Source: Siniperca chuatsi (lineage: Eukaryota > Chordata > Actinopteri > Centrarchiformes > Sinipercidae). From it: a DNA stretch of 64,000 nt. The first letter of the stretch is position 1. Each line of letters begins with the position of its first letter. Below, in pieces: positions 26,174-36,800 of this stretch. The DNA lies in NCBI RefSeq assembly GCF_020085105.1, contig NC_058056.1, positions 14,411,929 to 14,475,928 of the forward strand, written 5' to 3'. The notes under the pieces are model-generated. The model had not been told where the DNA came from and did no database searches. It worked only from the letters and a program-made list of their open reading frames with translations. Position numbers and translations under genes: made by a program.

Positions 26174-29100
26174 GTTTGGGAGGAGCAGAAGGGCCTGGCA
26201 GCTTTCTGCTTTATTTATTTGGACAGGAGTCATTTGTCCCATTGGGCCTCAGATGGCCTCTGCTGTGTTTGTTGTCTAAACCTGTCACAAGGATGAAATA
26301 TAAACATATAAATACATGTCCAAATTAAGTTAAATAAGGTGTGTCTGCATATGTCAGAGACTCATCTGCTCCCCATCTTGAACAGATCTTGAGCATTTTT
26401 GCTCAGACTACAGTAGGATGTGCTGCCCTTCATTTTTTCCTAAGTAGGCTATGAATGTTAACGGAAAGAATAGCTTCAAGTGCTGCTATTTCAGGAAAAA
26501 ACAAGGAACAGAAATCACTCTCCAATAAAGCTGTTCGCCAGAGAGCAAAAACTGACAATACAACAGTTTTTAAATGTTACAAAACAAGATTTATTTTATA
26601 AACCAGCAGTAATAACTGTACCAAACTAAATCAGAAATTGCACCTTTTATACATGGATCATAGAGCAGATTGTGGCCTTCCTTTTTTGTGTCCACAAATG
26701 TAGTTGGTTCATCATGTGAACTGATGAAAATGTGTTTCAAGGGTGTAAATTAAGCCTGAAATGATGTTATATCAGCAGAAATTAATTGAAAAAGTATTTT
26801 GGGGTTTTAGACTGTTGGTTGAACTAAACAAGCAATTTGAAGATGTCACCTCAGGCTCTGGGAAATGGTGATGGTGATTTTCACCATTTCTTTTTAAATT
26901 TTATATACCAGGCAATTAATCTTTTTTTTTTTTAACAGATTAGTTGATAATTAGAATCATCTTTAGTTGCAGCCCTAGTGTAATTCACTCACTTTCAAGA
27001 AGCCGACACTAGCGAAAATATCTGACATTTATTCTCCATCATTATTTCTGTTTAACTGAAAATGTTCAAAACCGTTTTGGAGTATTTCTCTCCAACTCTT
27101 AACTCTACCAATTCCCTCCATGTTCTTTTACTTCTCTTTTTATTAGATGAGAGAATTTGCTCTCCTCCATTCATGGTCCTGAACTCGGAGTGCAGCCCAG
27201 ATGTGCTGGAGCAGATCAAGAGGCAAGGACTCACATTCCCCTTCAGTAAGTCTTTTTTTTTTTTTTTTTTACCTCAGTCATCCTATAGATACTGAGGACT
27301 TAAATCTATACTCTATATACATTAATTAGACCTTTTTTATATTGTAATTATATTGAAAATGTTGTGCTAATTCACTACCTGTCTCACATTTCTGTGTTCA
27401 CTGTCAAAGTGTGAGATGTTTTGTTCCCATGTTGAAATTTCATAACTGCTTTTTGCTCACCTTTAATCCTTCTCTACAGTTTGCAAAACACGGGTTGCTC
27501 ATGGAACCAACTCCCACGAGGTAAGAGGCCAGGGGGATCAGAGATCACTCACACCCTCCACAGTTTGCTTTGTGCAAGCAGTAACACTTGTCCTATCACA
27601 GGATTGTCATTTAACCAAGTCCAAACAACAAAATCAGATAAAGTGCTGTACTTGTGTATCTGTGTGTCAGCTGAAATCAATACTCCTGTCAGGCTGGCCA
27701 AATAGTCTTCATTCCTCCACGCTCACCGCATTGAATTAAGTTAGGACTTAACTAGATTTGTGTCTGAAAGTGCCTGTTGGTTTGAACAACAAATAAATAT
27801 TTTCCTTTTTAAGTTCAGGTGTGTCATGTACTGTGTGTCCTCCTGTCCACAGATGGCCATTATCTTCAGTGAAGAGGACCTGAATGACGTGAAGCCTCCT
27901 TGTGTGATCCAGAGCTTCATCAACCACAACGCAGTGCTCTACAAGGTGTTTGTAGTGGGAGACTCCTACACTGTGGTGGAGAGACCTTCACTGAAGAACT
28001 TCCCCGCTGGACCGGCAGGTGAGGAGACAGACAGGTGGAGAGAGAGAGACGGGTGGGGAAGTCCAAGGGCTGCCAACAGCCACACTGGCCAGACTACAAG
28101 TTGCACAGCTTCTCCAAATTACCCAATAAATGACCTCATAAAATGGCTTTATAGTCCCTGTGATTGGACCTATTCACCCTTTTAAGAGACGCAGCAGAGT
28201 GCAGTTGAGTTTTGCCCTGTTGGTACATGCTGTTGAAAATTAACAAGAGGAGCGGCGTTTTTCCTCCATCAACATGTCAGAAGCCTTACCCAGGATGCAG
28301 CTTTCAACACAGGGTCGTCTAGGGTTGTCTCCAGTATTTGCATGTGATACAGTAGAGGCCCTCATGCAAACCAGGTTTCACCATCAGTGTAGTAGTCTGC
28401 TTTGTGTAACAGTGCAGAGAGAACAGTTGGAATGCCGAGTGGTGCAGCAGAAAAGCGCAGCCCCTGTCAAACAAATACAGCAGCATACCACAGTGTTACA
28501 TCTGCACAGCATTTACATCACTGTACTCTGCAGCCTGGAGCTATATACATTGTGTTTCCTATCCAGTAAGTGGAGGGACAGGCTGGATGAAAGGGTAAGG
28601 GAAGAAGCTACAGAAAGGTAGGGGTTAGCGTTTGGAAAGAACTTAAAAATAACAGTGTGAGAGATGGTCTGTCCCATCCAGCCTTCCTTCCCATGCTTCT
28701 GTCGACTTAAACTGGTGTTTGTTCATCCAGTCTGGGAATGTACGAGCCCATCTGCCCAATTACCAAGACCGTCTACAAGCCAAGGGGCATATTTATTTGG
28801 ACAGTGATGGAATTTACTTTTTCCCTCAACTCCCCCTACCCCTCTTCCTTCCCTCTAACACACTCTAATGTTAATCATTACAATGATAACAAAGAAAAAA
28901 GGGGCAATAAGTTTCGCAATTCATCCCATCCCATTTATCACTGCTTCAAAGACAATCCCTCGCCCAGGTAAACAACTTACTAGCTTTTGTTTTGTTCTTA
29001 AGTGAACACTCAACATGACATGAGAGGGTTAAAGGTGAAAAGACTTCACACCAGGGTGGTCTAGTTTTAGGTTTCTGTTTCTTTACACCAGGTGTTGAAA

Positions 29101-30762
29101 GACATTAATTTAGAAAAGCTAAATGGTTGCCTCATTGCACTGTGTAACCAGTTGAGCTTTGCTGCCACCTAGTGCCTGAGATGAGAAACGTAAGCTCTTT
29201 AAAATTCAACCTCACCTTTTTTCTCCGTTTCCTTTTCAGACAGGAAAGCAATTTTCTTCAACAGCCACAATGTTTCCAAACCAGAGTCGTCCTCAGACTT
29301 GACCACAGTACGTCCAAAATGTCACTGACTGCTATCTTATGTGATATTATGAGTTTTTGTTGCTATTATACTTTAATATTTTATGTTTATCTCAGAGAGA
29401 GAACGTGGAGGGAGTGTCTCAGCCACCCAGTGATGATGTCATCAGAGAGTTGTCCAGGTCATTGCGGCAGGCGCTGGGCGTGTCCCTGTTTGGTATCGAC
29501 GTCATCATCAACAACCAAACAGGCCAACATGCCGTCATTGACATCAATGCATTCCCTGGTAGGTGCAGCCTCTCATCAACAGCGGTGGGTTTTGTTTTAT
29601 TTGCTCATCTTGTATCTGCACATTAAGCAGATAATAAGCATCACTTTCACAGAGGCCTCTTTCTACGGTGACTTCGTGGCCTCTTTCTGGTGCCATTGTC
29701 TAAAAACTGAGAGATGTAGTGATGTCATTTTTTTGTGCAACCAGTTCTAATGAAATAAATGCCTCTCCTCTGTCACCTGTGTAATCCTGAACTCTGTGTT
29801 TGAAGTCAAAACGTGCACCAGGTCTCAGTCACTGTGTACTAGTAACATGAACTGCAATCTTCTTTACTTCCCATTATTATTATCTTCCCATTTTATGATT
29901 AAATCGACCCAAAAAAGTTGATAGTAATCACATTAAGACATAGCTTTTACTAAATATATATAAAAAATTGACTAAAGCAGTGATTCCCAACCTTTATGGC
30001 TTGTTACAGAACAACAGTTTCACCTTTCCACCACATTTCTGTTAAACTTCTCAGGCAGTTTCATTTGAATAACTGTTCAAAGAGGTCAAATTATCCAATA
30101 TTTCACAAAAATAAACGATTACAGAAAAATCAAAAAATGTTATGGTAATTTGTGTAGCAGAAGTTTGTGTTTTTTCTTCTTTGCTCTCCCCATGTACAAG
30201 GCTGAGTCCTTAGGTTCAAATCCTGCCTGCTTCCCTTTGCTGCATGTCATCCCCTCTCTCCCTTTCCCACACAGCTGTCCCTTCCAAAAAAATAATCTTA
30301 AAAATTTAAGTAAAATGAAATGGCAGTTTCAGGCTAGTTGATGTAATATATGATACATATATACTATATACAAAAGACAGAAATATAATTGAAATAGTTC
30401 TACGAGCAACTCTTGTAAAAGCTGAACTAACTGAATGTCTCCCCGTGTTCTCAGGTTATGAGGGCGTCCCAGAGTTTTTCAATGACCTCCTGAACCACAT
30501 CACCAGCGTGCTTCAGAGCCACAACCCAGACTTCGCCCCTGCCAGCGAGCAGCCCAAAGGCACCACGGTACCTAACGCCGCCACACCGGCCCCCGGCTGC
30601 TGCAGCATGCTGGGAAAAGAGGCCAGCGGCAGCCCCTGGATCGTAGAGGGCGACGGAGGGCTAAAGGGCCCTCGTCAGAGACTGGGCTGCAACTCGGCTA
30701 TGTCTCCCAACTTCCAGCAGCACTGTGTTTCCACAATAGCTACCAAGGCTTCCTCCCAGTGA
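2660..30762 (+). CDS. itpk1: Inositol-tetrakisphosphate 1-kinase, ITPK1 (ten coding exons)
   Basis: Coding exons: 2660-2754, 6671-6695, 16264-16389, 20448-20565, 27147-27245, 27480-27520, 27853-28018, 29240-29307, 29396-29558, 30455-30762. All junctions are GT/AG and in phase; the sum is 1209 nt, 402 aa (human about 414). The start MQTFLKGRRVGYWLSEKKMK and the end TKASSQ match vertebrate ITPK1. ITPK1 is an ATP-grasp kinase of the cytosol that phosphorylates inositol tris- and tetrakisphosphates, feeding InsP5/InsP6 synthesis. Residue numbering coincides with human through the core: K157 (ATP), H162 and H167 (motif CKTRVAHGTNSHE), K199, then the metal ligands D281, D295 and N297 in FGIDVII and VIDINAFPG. 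The catalytic set is thus complete. The poorly conserved tail (about 315-375) is shorter than in human. It stands alone on the plus strand and converges on plk4. The ATG at 2660 is the only start giving the conserved N-terminus. Confidence 0.96.
5735..5990 (-). repeat. tRNA-derived SINE-like repeat, minus strand, with internal GA tract
   Basis: Read on the minus strand, 5936-5945 gives GGTTCGATTC, a good polymerase III B box, inside a block that continues with TTTGCTGCAT and a GA/CT tract, as in a common teleost tRNA-derived SINE. The expected A-box end (about 5990) is eroded. Just to its left, 5748-5762 on the plus strand reads GGCTGAGTGGGTAG, which resembles an A box, so two SINE remnants in opposite orientation may abut here. 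A related plus-strand copy lies at 30183. Confidence 0.5.
5875..5914. repeat. (GA)n microsatellite
   Basis: Forty bases of uninterrupted GA, about 20 units, inside the SINE-like block. Confidence 0.98.
8899..9172. repeat. Degenerate AT-rich MITE-like repeat, copy 2
   Basis: Shares with the 40462 family the GCAGAAATGCCAAACAT, GATGTCACG and TCATCGATTATTCAAGAAAA type words and an AATTAAT-rich end. Ends are eroded, and no target duplication can be read. Confidence 0.55.
11757..13790 (-). mobile_element. Dead non-LTR retrotransposon (L2/Rex-like LINE), 3' two thirds
   Basis: Read on the minus strand, broken frames give a LINE reverse transcriptase in the right order: an N-terminal block (about 13440-13300), then LLKKPTLEPS and NLPFLSKIIE (about 13300-13230), ILVLLDLSAAFDMIDHDIL (about 13100-13050), CGVPQGSIF (about 12910), and YHNYADEIEI (about 12810-12780), the place of the catalytic YADD. 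Near 12300-12080 lies the C-terminal block beginning LHWLPVNFRIDFK. The 3' end, at about 11757, has the GTGCTATATAAATAAAG tail usual for fish L2-type elements. Stops and frameshifts, and YADE in place of YADD, show it is inactive. The 5' end is truncated or too decayed to place. It sits antisense in itpk1 intron 2. L2 versus Rex1 class is inferred, not proven. Confidence 0.85.
16974..17006. repeat. (CT)n microsatellite
   Basis: Thirty-three bases of uninterrupted TC/CT dinucleotides. Confidence 0.97.
17585..17730. repeat. Degenerate AT-rich MITE-like repeat, copy 3 (half)
   Basis: Starts GATAAACAATATGG, carries GCAAAAATGCC and CAGCTTCCCAAATG, and ends with AATTGCAGCCCTAG, the terminal word of the family, which starts TAGGGCTGCAA in the other orientation. 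Only about half of an element remains. Confidence 0.6.
19910..20205. repeat. Degenerate AT-rich MITE-like repeat, copy 4
   Basis: Contains TCACAATTTTCCAGAGCCC, ACTTGTTTTATCTGACTAAC and AACAATTAATCGTTTATCAA, all shared with copies 5 and 7. Ends approximate. Confidence 0.6.
20971..20999. repeat. (TTTA)n tetranucleotide repeat
   Basis: About seven TTTA/ATTT units in a row, followed by a GAGAGGACGCCTCTC palindromic word at about 21014-21028. Confidence 0.93.
24912..25110. repeat. Degenerate AT-rich MITE-like repeat, copy 5 (left half)
   Basis: Begins TAGGGCTGTAACAGTG, then AATGGTGAAAAATGCTCAT, TTTTCCAGAACCCAATGTC and TTGTTTTGTCCGACCAACAG, in the same order as copy 7. The right end is missing or unrecognisable. 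Confidence 0.65.
26137..26172. repeat. (GT)n microsatellite
   Basis: Thirty-six bases of uninterrupted GT, 18 units. Confidence 0.98.
26752..26980. repeat. Degenerate AT-rich MITE-like repeat, copy 6
   Basis: Minus-strand orientation relative to copy 7: carries TTGAAGATGTCACCT, GGGAAATGGTGATGG, a poly(T) run, AGTTGATAATTAG, and ends TTTAGTTGCAGCCCTAG, the family terminus. Confidence 0.65.
28019..29239 (+). other. itpk1: itpk1 intron 7 of the coding region
   Basis: 1.2 kb with no recognisable exon, repeat or RNA gene. The upstream exon can be read through its GTGAGG donor for about 55 further codons, but that extension is not conserved and is treated as intron. Confidence 0.6.
29975..30125 (+). 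repeat. hAT-type MITE fragment
   Basis: Starts CAGTGATTCCCAACCTTTAT, which has the CAGTGGTTCYCAAC form of many hAT terminal inverted repeats, followed by GGCTTGTTACAGAACAAC as in an abundant fish repeat. The right end is not recognised. Confidence 0.5.
30183..30300 (+). repeat. tRNA-derived SINE-like repeat, plus strand
   Basis: GGTTCAAATCC at 30213-30223 is a near-consensus B box. It is followed by CTTTGCTGCATGTCATCCCC, a C/T-rich stretch and an A-rich end. The same order is seen on the minus strand at 5735-5990. The A-box part is degraded (GTACAAGGCTGAG). Confidence 0.55.
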
Positions 30763-31148
30763 CTGATCCCCTGCCCCCACTCCGTTTGATCCCTGAACAA
30801 AAAACGGATGACAATGGTGACAATAATAATGAATAATAATCATAATAATTATGATGTTGATAATATATCTAATCAAAAAAACCTTTTCCTATATAGTTAT
30901 TGAAAATGATGGTGATTGGGTGTAAGCATTTTTCTCTCTGCCTTTTTGTATTTTTCGTTTTGTCTAATGAGACTTAACAGTACTGTAATGTGAACTTTTG
31001 GGAACTTTTGCCTAATAGCTGATTTTATTTTTCTCTCTCGTGTGAGTTCTCTAATGAAAAAGGGTCCAGATGAGGTAGCTAATGGGAATGGTCGAATCAG
31101 CAGTGGAGAAAGATGGGCCACTAGATGTGCAATGTATGATCTGTTGTA

Positions 31149-31180
<32 letters not shown>

Positions 31181-32994
31181 GCACACACACGCAGGTACGT
31201 TTACATTGTGACGGGCCGTGCCAGTGATGTGTATTTGTATTCTGGTCAATACCACTGACTCCCTCGGCACAAAGTGAGGGGGAGAAAAGGTGGCTGGACA
31301 TTTGAACACTACTCCGCAGATCCCGGGCTGCTATGTGACTGTGGCAAACTGATGGCAGAGGACATAATGAGTCTGAACATGAACGGCAAGATAGTTTTGG
31401 GTTTCATTAGTTTAAACAAACAGGTAAGCCGTTTACTTTTCCGAGTGCCATCAAATTTACTTTGAGCGTAGGAAGGACGCCTGCAGAAAAAAACATGATC
31501 TTCAGTGATTAAAAAGAAAGAAAGTAAATGTCCGTGGCCATGTGACCAAGTTTGTTTTTTTTGATGATGTTGCACCAATGTTTATAGGTCTTTGAGCGTT
31601 TTACTGTATGTCGGATGCCGGATGTTAGGTGTTCAACAAACAAACCGCGTCCTTGTTTGAGTCCCAGTTTGAGTCGCTCCAGTACAGGAAGACGAGGATC
31701 ACATTCCCTTTTTGTGTTTGTGGATGTTTTCAGAGAATTCCATGATTTTTCAGAATTCCAAGTGGGATCTTGTGAGACTCTCATCACTTCATGGGTTTGT
31801 AGTCTCCTTAAACAGACTCTCCACGTGTCTTCAATGCTTATATCTGTAATGTGAGCAAACTACACTCTTGAGGCCAACTTGACTTAGGGCCAATCTGAAA
31901 ATAAATTATTCCACTAAAATGAAGGTAAAATGTGTGTTTTAATACCCACCAATTGGGTATTAATTATTTTGATACCATTAAATGACAACAGTTATAGATA
32001 ACAAAGGAATTTGTTCAGCTTTATTACCTCTGATTTAATTTCCCTCTAACAGCACTTATTACAAAATGTAGTTAAAGAAACCTTCAGTCCCGTTAGTTCA
32101 TTTGCTTCAAGCTTAAATTCTCCGACCTGTCTTCTGTTCCAGCTGCTGTATTTGTGTCACATGTTAAAATCATTAGGAGGGGAAGTGGGGGAAGACAGTC
32201 CAGCTCTTGTTCCCAGTGTTCACTGTGAGATTTTTTTACTTCAATTTTGTTAATATCTTTGTCCTGATATCTACTAAGAGCAACTTTATTTTATTGAGAT
32301 TTTATGGGGGAAAATGTTTTATATAAATGAAATGAAAGCATGGGCTGTTTTTGAACAAACAGTGGATATTTACAAGAGCTATGGTAGAAATGGGTCTGGC
32401 TATACAGGTGGTGTCAAAGGGACAGATGAGCTTGTGGTTGATGCTGTTGTCTCCCTCTAGCATCTAGTGGGAAAGAGTGCCAACCTGCAATGCAAACAGA
32501 TTTTTGCATTCCTCTGAGCCTGCTGCTTCTCTTGTCCCAGAGAGCTCCTCCTAGCTGTTTTATTTCCTCCATCAGTTTCTGAGGGGAACTGACTGTCCTC
32601 TTGCTCATCCTGTGGTGATAAACAAGTGTGTCAGCACAGCCATCTCACCAGCATCTCTCTGGGACCAAAGAATACCAATGACATTATGAAAACTGGTTTT
32701 CTCTAGACGCATCATATTTATGAGAATATTTCCACAACACAGGTTAGTATCCTGTTTTAATCTCTCATAATGTGTCATGAAGTGACAATAAATTCAAAAT
32801 ATGATATAATATTCAAAATGCAAAGGTATTGCAGCAGGTTCAGGGGAACCTTTCACATCCTTTTCCCCAATTCCTCATCTAGAAATGGGTGCAAAGTTTT
32901 GGGTGTGTCCCTGTTTAGGCTGATATCTGTGTACACCACTGAAATTGTGTGTCCTATGTTGTGTTCCTTAACGTGCTTCTAAATGGGAAATAAA
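30763..32994 (+). other. itpk1: itpk1 3' UTR and downstream sequence
   Basis: Non-coding sequence after the TGA. It includes CT/CA microsatellite sequence at 31148-31192. Candidate polyadenylation signals AATAAA lie at 31900-31905 and 32989-32994; a long 3' UTR would be usual for ITPK1. No open frame here is convincing. The true transcript end is not determinable from sequence. Confidence 0.45.
31148..31192. repeat. (TC)n-(AC)n compound microsatellite
   Basis: TC units run directly into AC units with two GC interruptions. Confidence 0.95.
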
Positions 32995-33549
32995 TGGTTA
33001 ATCCTACCCTTTGTCATTTCTGCAACCCAGACAGTCATCATGCTCCCAGCTTCCACCTGAATGTTTACGTCTTGTACAGTACGTGTATATATGCCTAGCC
33101 TAGGCTTACAGCCGTACAGTATGTTTTGTATCAGTTCTGTAATTGAGAGAAATCCACAATTTTGTGACCTTTTTTTAAATTAAAGGGCCAAACCAACAGG
33201 GTGAAATAAACATGAGAAACCTTACCTGACTCCATTTCGTTCAGCTGTTTTCCTAACTGATAATTTGTGGGTAAATGCTGTCCTGTCCAGTGTTTTATGT
33301 AGGTTCTCTTTGAATATAGTGAGGGATAATATCCTACCACATCTCTTATGGTCATTATTAGTATATAAATGATGTACACCTTAATCAAAGTTTCTGCATG
33401 TTTAGTAGCTTACTTGATGTATTTGTAAATTCTGTATTACTGAAACCATAAGGTAGCTCTAAACACTTTAATTTTTTCTACAAAAATCCCTTCATGAATA
33501 TATCAACTGCAAAACAAAGTGCAGCATTTCTCCACCCAGCCTCCAGATG

Positions 33550-33852
33550 TTTATTGCCTCAGCATTTATGAATCGCACATTTCATAGAATTAGAGACACA
33601 GTAAAAAATGACACGCACGTCATGACACAAACTTTTTCAACAAAGCCAACTGAGACTATACAAAATGGTAGCTTATTAAAATAAAATATATCTTCATAAT
33701 CTTAGTCTTCTGTACATGTAAAAAAAAACAAAAAAAACACAAAGATATATTTACAAGAACACCAGACAAAAGACGGTATACAGGTTTCTAATGCTACTTT
33801 CTGTTCCCTGCCAGGCCTCTGTGCTGCTGGGATGTTTTTTAACCATAAGGTG
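33550..33852 (-). other. plk4: plk4 3' UTR with candidate polyadenylation signal
   Basis: On the minus strand AATAAA is read at 33555-33550, about 300 bases after the plk4 stop codon. The signal faces the itpk1 3' end, so the two genes are tail to tail. Confidence 0.45.
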
Positions 33853-36800
33853 TTAATGAGGTTGTAGGTGATGTGCTGTCGGGTTGGCCAACAGTCCCAG
33901 GATGGTGGAGAGACAGTGCAGCTTCTCCTTGACGTGTTCTGGCAACTTCTCGTTCTCCTTATACCTGTAGAGAAGAGAAACATTAGTGAGAACAGCTGGA
34001 GCTGTCACATTTACAGTTATGCAAACATATAAAATAAAACTGATAAACACACAAGCAAACAAAGTGACACAACACATTTCTAACATGTTTTGTACCTGGT
34101 GATCATCCCCTCTGGAGACGTGTAGGTGATGCAGGAAACTCCTGCCTGAACCACCAGCTGAGACCCGTCGTTGAACTGCACCCACACCTCTCCACTTGTC
34201 AGCTACAGATACAAAAACAGAGATTCAATCTTTTAATAACAAAGGCAGTTCCTTCACTGATTACAGAATATTAGGTTAATTCATTTGTCAATTACCTGGG
34301 ATGCCCATCCAACATTGGGCACAAATATCGACTTAACCACTTTTCCTGTGTTTTGTACCAGGTCCTGTCGCACTGGGGAGCTTTTCTTACTCAGGCTGGC
34401 TGTGGTGAAATCAGACCCATCGTAGGAGATCATCTGGAAAAGATTTATTACAATTATCTAGCTGTTAAAGCCTCTAAACCATCCGTTCATACATCCTGAA
34501 GTGTAGGGCTGTGAGACACTCACTGAAGGAGTGATTTGTGGAGGTTGAGGAGGTGAAGCTGTATCAGGAGGCACCGGGTGGGAGGGCATGGACGATGAGC
34601 ACGGGGAGTCTGGGTTGACAGGTCTCCTAGGAGGGGCGACGTACATAAAACTACCATTAGCCACAGACAAGGCAAGGACAGCATTAAAACCAAGAATATA
34701 CAATTAAAAGCACATTCCTCTCACCTGCCGATAGTTATGGGGAAGAAAGGGACGTCGTTGGTGCTGCGCTGCTCCTCCGCTGTGATGGCGGCCTCCAGGG
34801 ACAGACACATGCTGTGGCCCTCATCCGACAGCTCCACATACAGCCTGCTCTCTGGGCTCAGGCCGCTCAGCCCCACCTCGCCCTTCACCGTGTACGACTT
34901 CCCGCTCTTCTCCACCACTCGCACCAGCTCTGACGTCTTGTGGGTCTTTGCTCCTACACAACATGAAGCATTACATATGAACTCAGACAGAAAAGGGGTC
35001 GGTGCTTCAGTGGAATCACATGTTTCAACATGCACACCTGACTCACCATCATAAAAGCAAACTTCCAGGTCTGCATTGGGAGAGTTCTCCATCAGCATGA
35101 CTTTTGCATGCTTGGTGTAAAGGGTCACTTTTGGAGTCTTGGATTTTACGAGCTGCACAAACTTGGAGGCATATTGGTACTTCTTCCAGTATTTTTCTGT
35201 GACAAAAAATAAATTGATTAACATACAATTTCTAATCTTACATAAGCTGATGTTCCTGGGTGTGATGCATCCATCAGAATACCTGGAAGGTCCTCGTAAC
35301 TACAAATCAGAATGTCTTCTGGAGGAGCAGGAGGACAGTCCAGGACAGGAAAACCCTTTCCACCATTAGGCTGGTATATCGTTACCTACAATAGATGATA
35401 ATAATAATAAGCTTTATATTATGCCACCAGCCTTGCGTCATATTATGTTGTTATACTACCCCCTACCAGTCACATATGGAAAATTTAGGAGAGATACTTC
35501 AAAGTGCAACATAGTGAGCTTACCATTGAACCATCACAGGATATCCGAAGAACTTCTTTGACCCTCTCTTGACCACTGTGGCATTTCAACAACTCCATAC
35601 ACACTTCACTTGTGTCCAGGATGCTCACCTGTAGGAAATATAAGAAAAATAAATTAGACATCAGCAATTATGTCAACTGGCCACACAGTGGACATTAACA
35701 GATTAGCAAAAAATATGAGCAATATCTTACAACAGCATTTTTGGTCTTCTGTCTGATAGGCTTCAGTCTGGATGCGCACAGGGGCGGGACTATGTCTCTC
35801 AGCGTTTTCTTCTCTTTATCCACACTGGGCATGGCAGAAGGGAGCTTTAACTCTCTGCCGTGAGGAGGTTGGAACTCTGCTCCGGGTATATTTTCCCTGT
35901 ATGAGTCAGAATTAGAGGGAAGGTTGTGGTGCATGTGGTGCTGGTTGTGGTGAGGGTTCACACTTCGGCCCATGGGCTTGTCTGTCCAGGAATTGTGAAC
36001 TCCTAAAGGTCCTCTGCTGCTGTGGAAGCTGCCGCCGCTGCTGTGAGTGCTGCTGTCTGCGGGCCTGTGCCCAGAAGCTGAGAGAAAAGATTTGCTTAAG
36101 CAGGATGGCTTTAATTGTGTTTGGAGAGTTTAAAAGATCCTTTTATCAATTTTTATACCCTTTCATTCATATTCTGTCTCACAAGGTTAACTGGAGCCTA
36201 TACAAGCCTCAACATCTAAGGGTAAATCAAATAAAGGATTGTTTCATTCACAGGCATTTGTCACTTAAGAGTGTCACCAACCAAAGAGTTTAGTTAGTTT
36301 CTGAACTAACTAAAAGTTGCTCTGAATGAGAAAATTAGCTGAGTGATAAAACTAAAGTATCAATGCTGAAATCTATCACATATGCACAGATAATCAAAAA
36401 TTTTACCCTCATTATTGAGCCAATTAGTAACTCCCTCCAGGTCTTGAAATTGCAAGTTTGGTGGATGTGCAGTCTGTGTGGATAACGAATACCCAGAGCT
36501 GAAACAGAACATGCAATCTGTTAGTCTCATTAAATGTGTAAAAATCATGAAAAAAGATCATAAAAAGAGAGACTTCTTACTTTGCTGACTGTTTGACAGG
36601 GGGAGAAGGGAGCCTTCCACGCTCTGAAAATGGGTGCTGAGTGGAGGACATGGGGAAGACTGGTCTTCCTAAACCAGTCAGAGTCTCCTCTGAGTGGCAT
36701 CTCCCCAGCTCAGCGTGACTCAACCCCTGGCCTGATACAGAAGAGCCGGAGCAATCTGAAGATTGAGCCCTCCTCAGGTAGCGAGAATGAGGCTGTCCAC

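Larger units (their letters stand above)
20566..27146 (+). other. itpk1: itpk1 intron 4 of the coding region
   Basis: 6.6 kb. It holds an ATTT tract (20971-20999) followed by a block that looks repetitive (21000-21130), two MITE-like copies (24912-25110 and 26752-26980) and a GT microsatellite (26137-26172). No exon or RNA gene recognised. Confidence 0.65.
29559..30454 (+). other. itpk1: itpk1 intron 9 of the coding region
   Basis: 0.9 kb holding a hAT-like fragment (29975-30125) and a SINE-like fragment (30183-30300). Donor GTAGGT, acceptor GTTCTCAG. Confidence 0.7.

Noticed and set aside
27760-28185. Longer version of itpk1 exon 7
   Set aside because: The open frame extends past both splice sites, but only 27853-28018 keeps the conserved ITPK1 sequence and phase.
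29172-29750. 192-codon open frame over itpk1 exons 8 and 9
   Set aside because: It reads the real exons in the wrong frame and runs through their splice sites; a shadow of itpk1.
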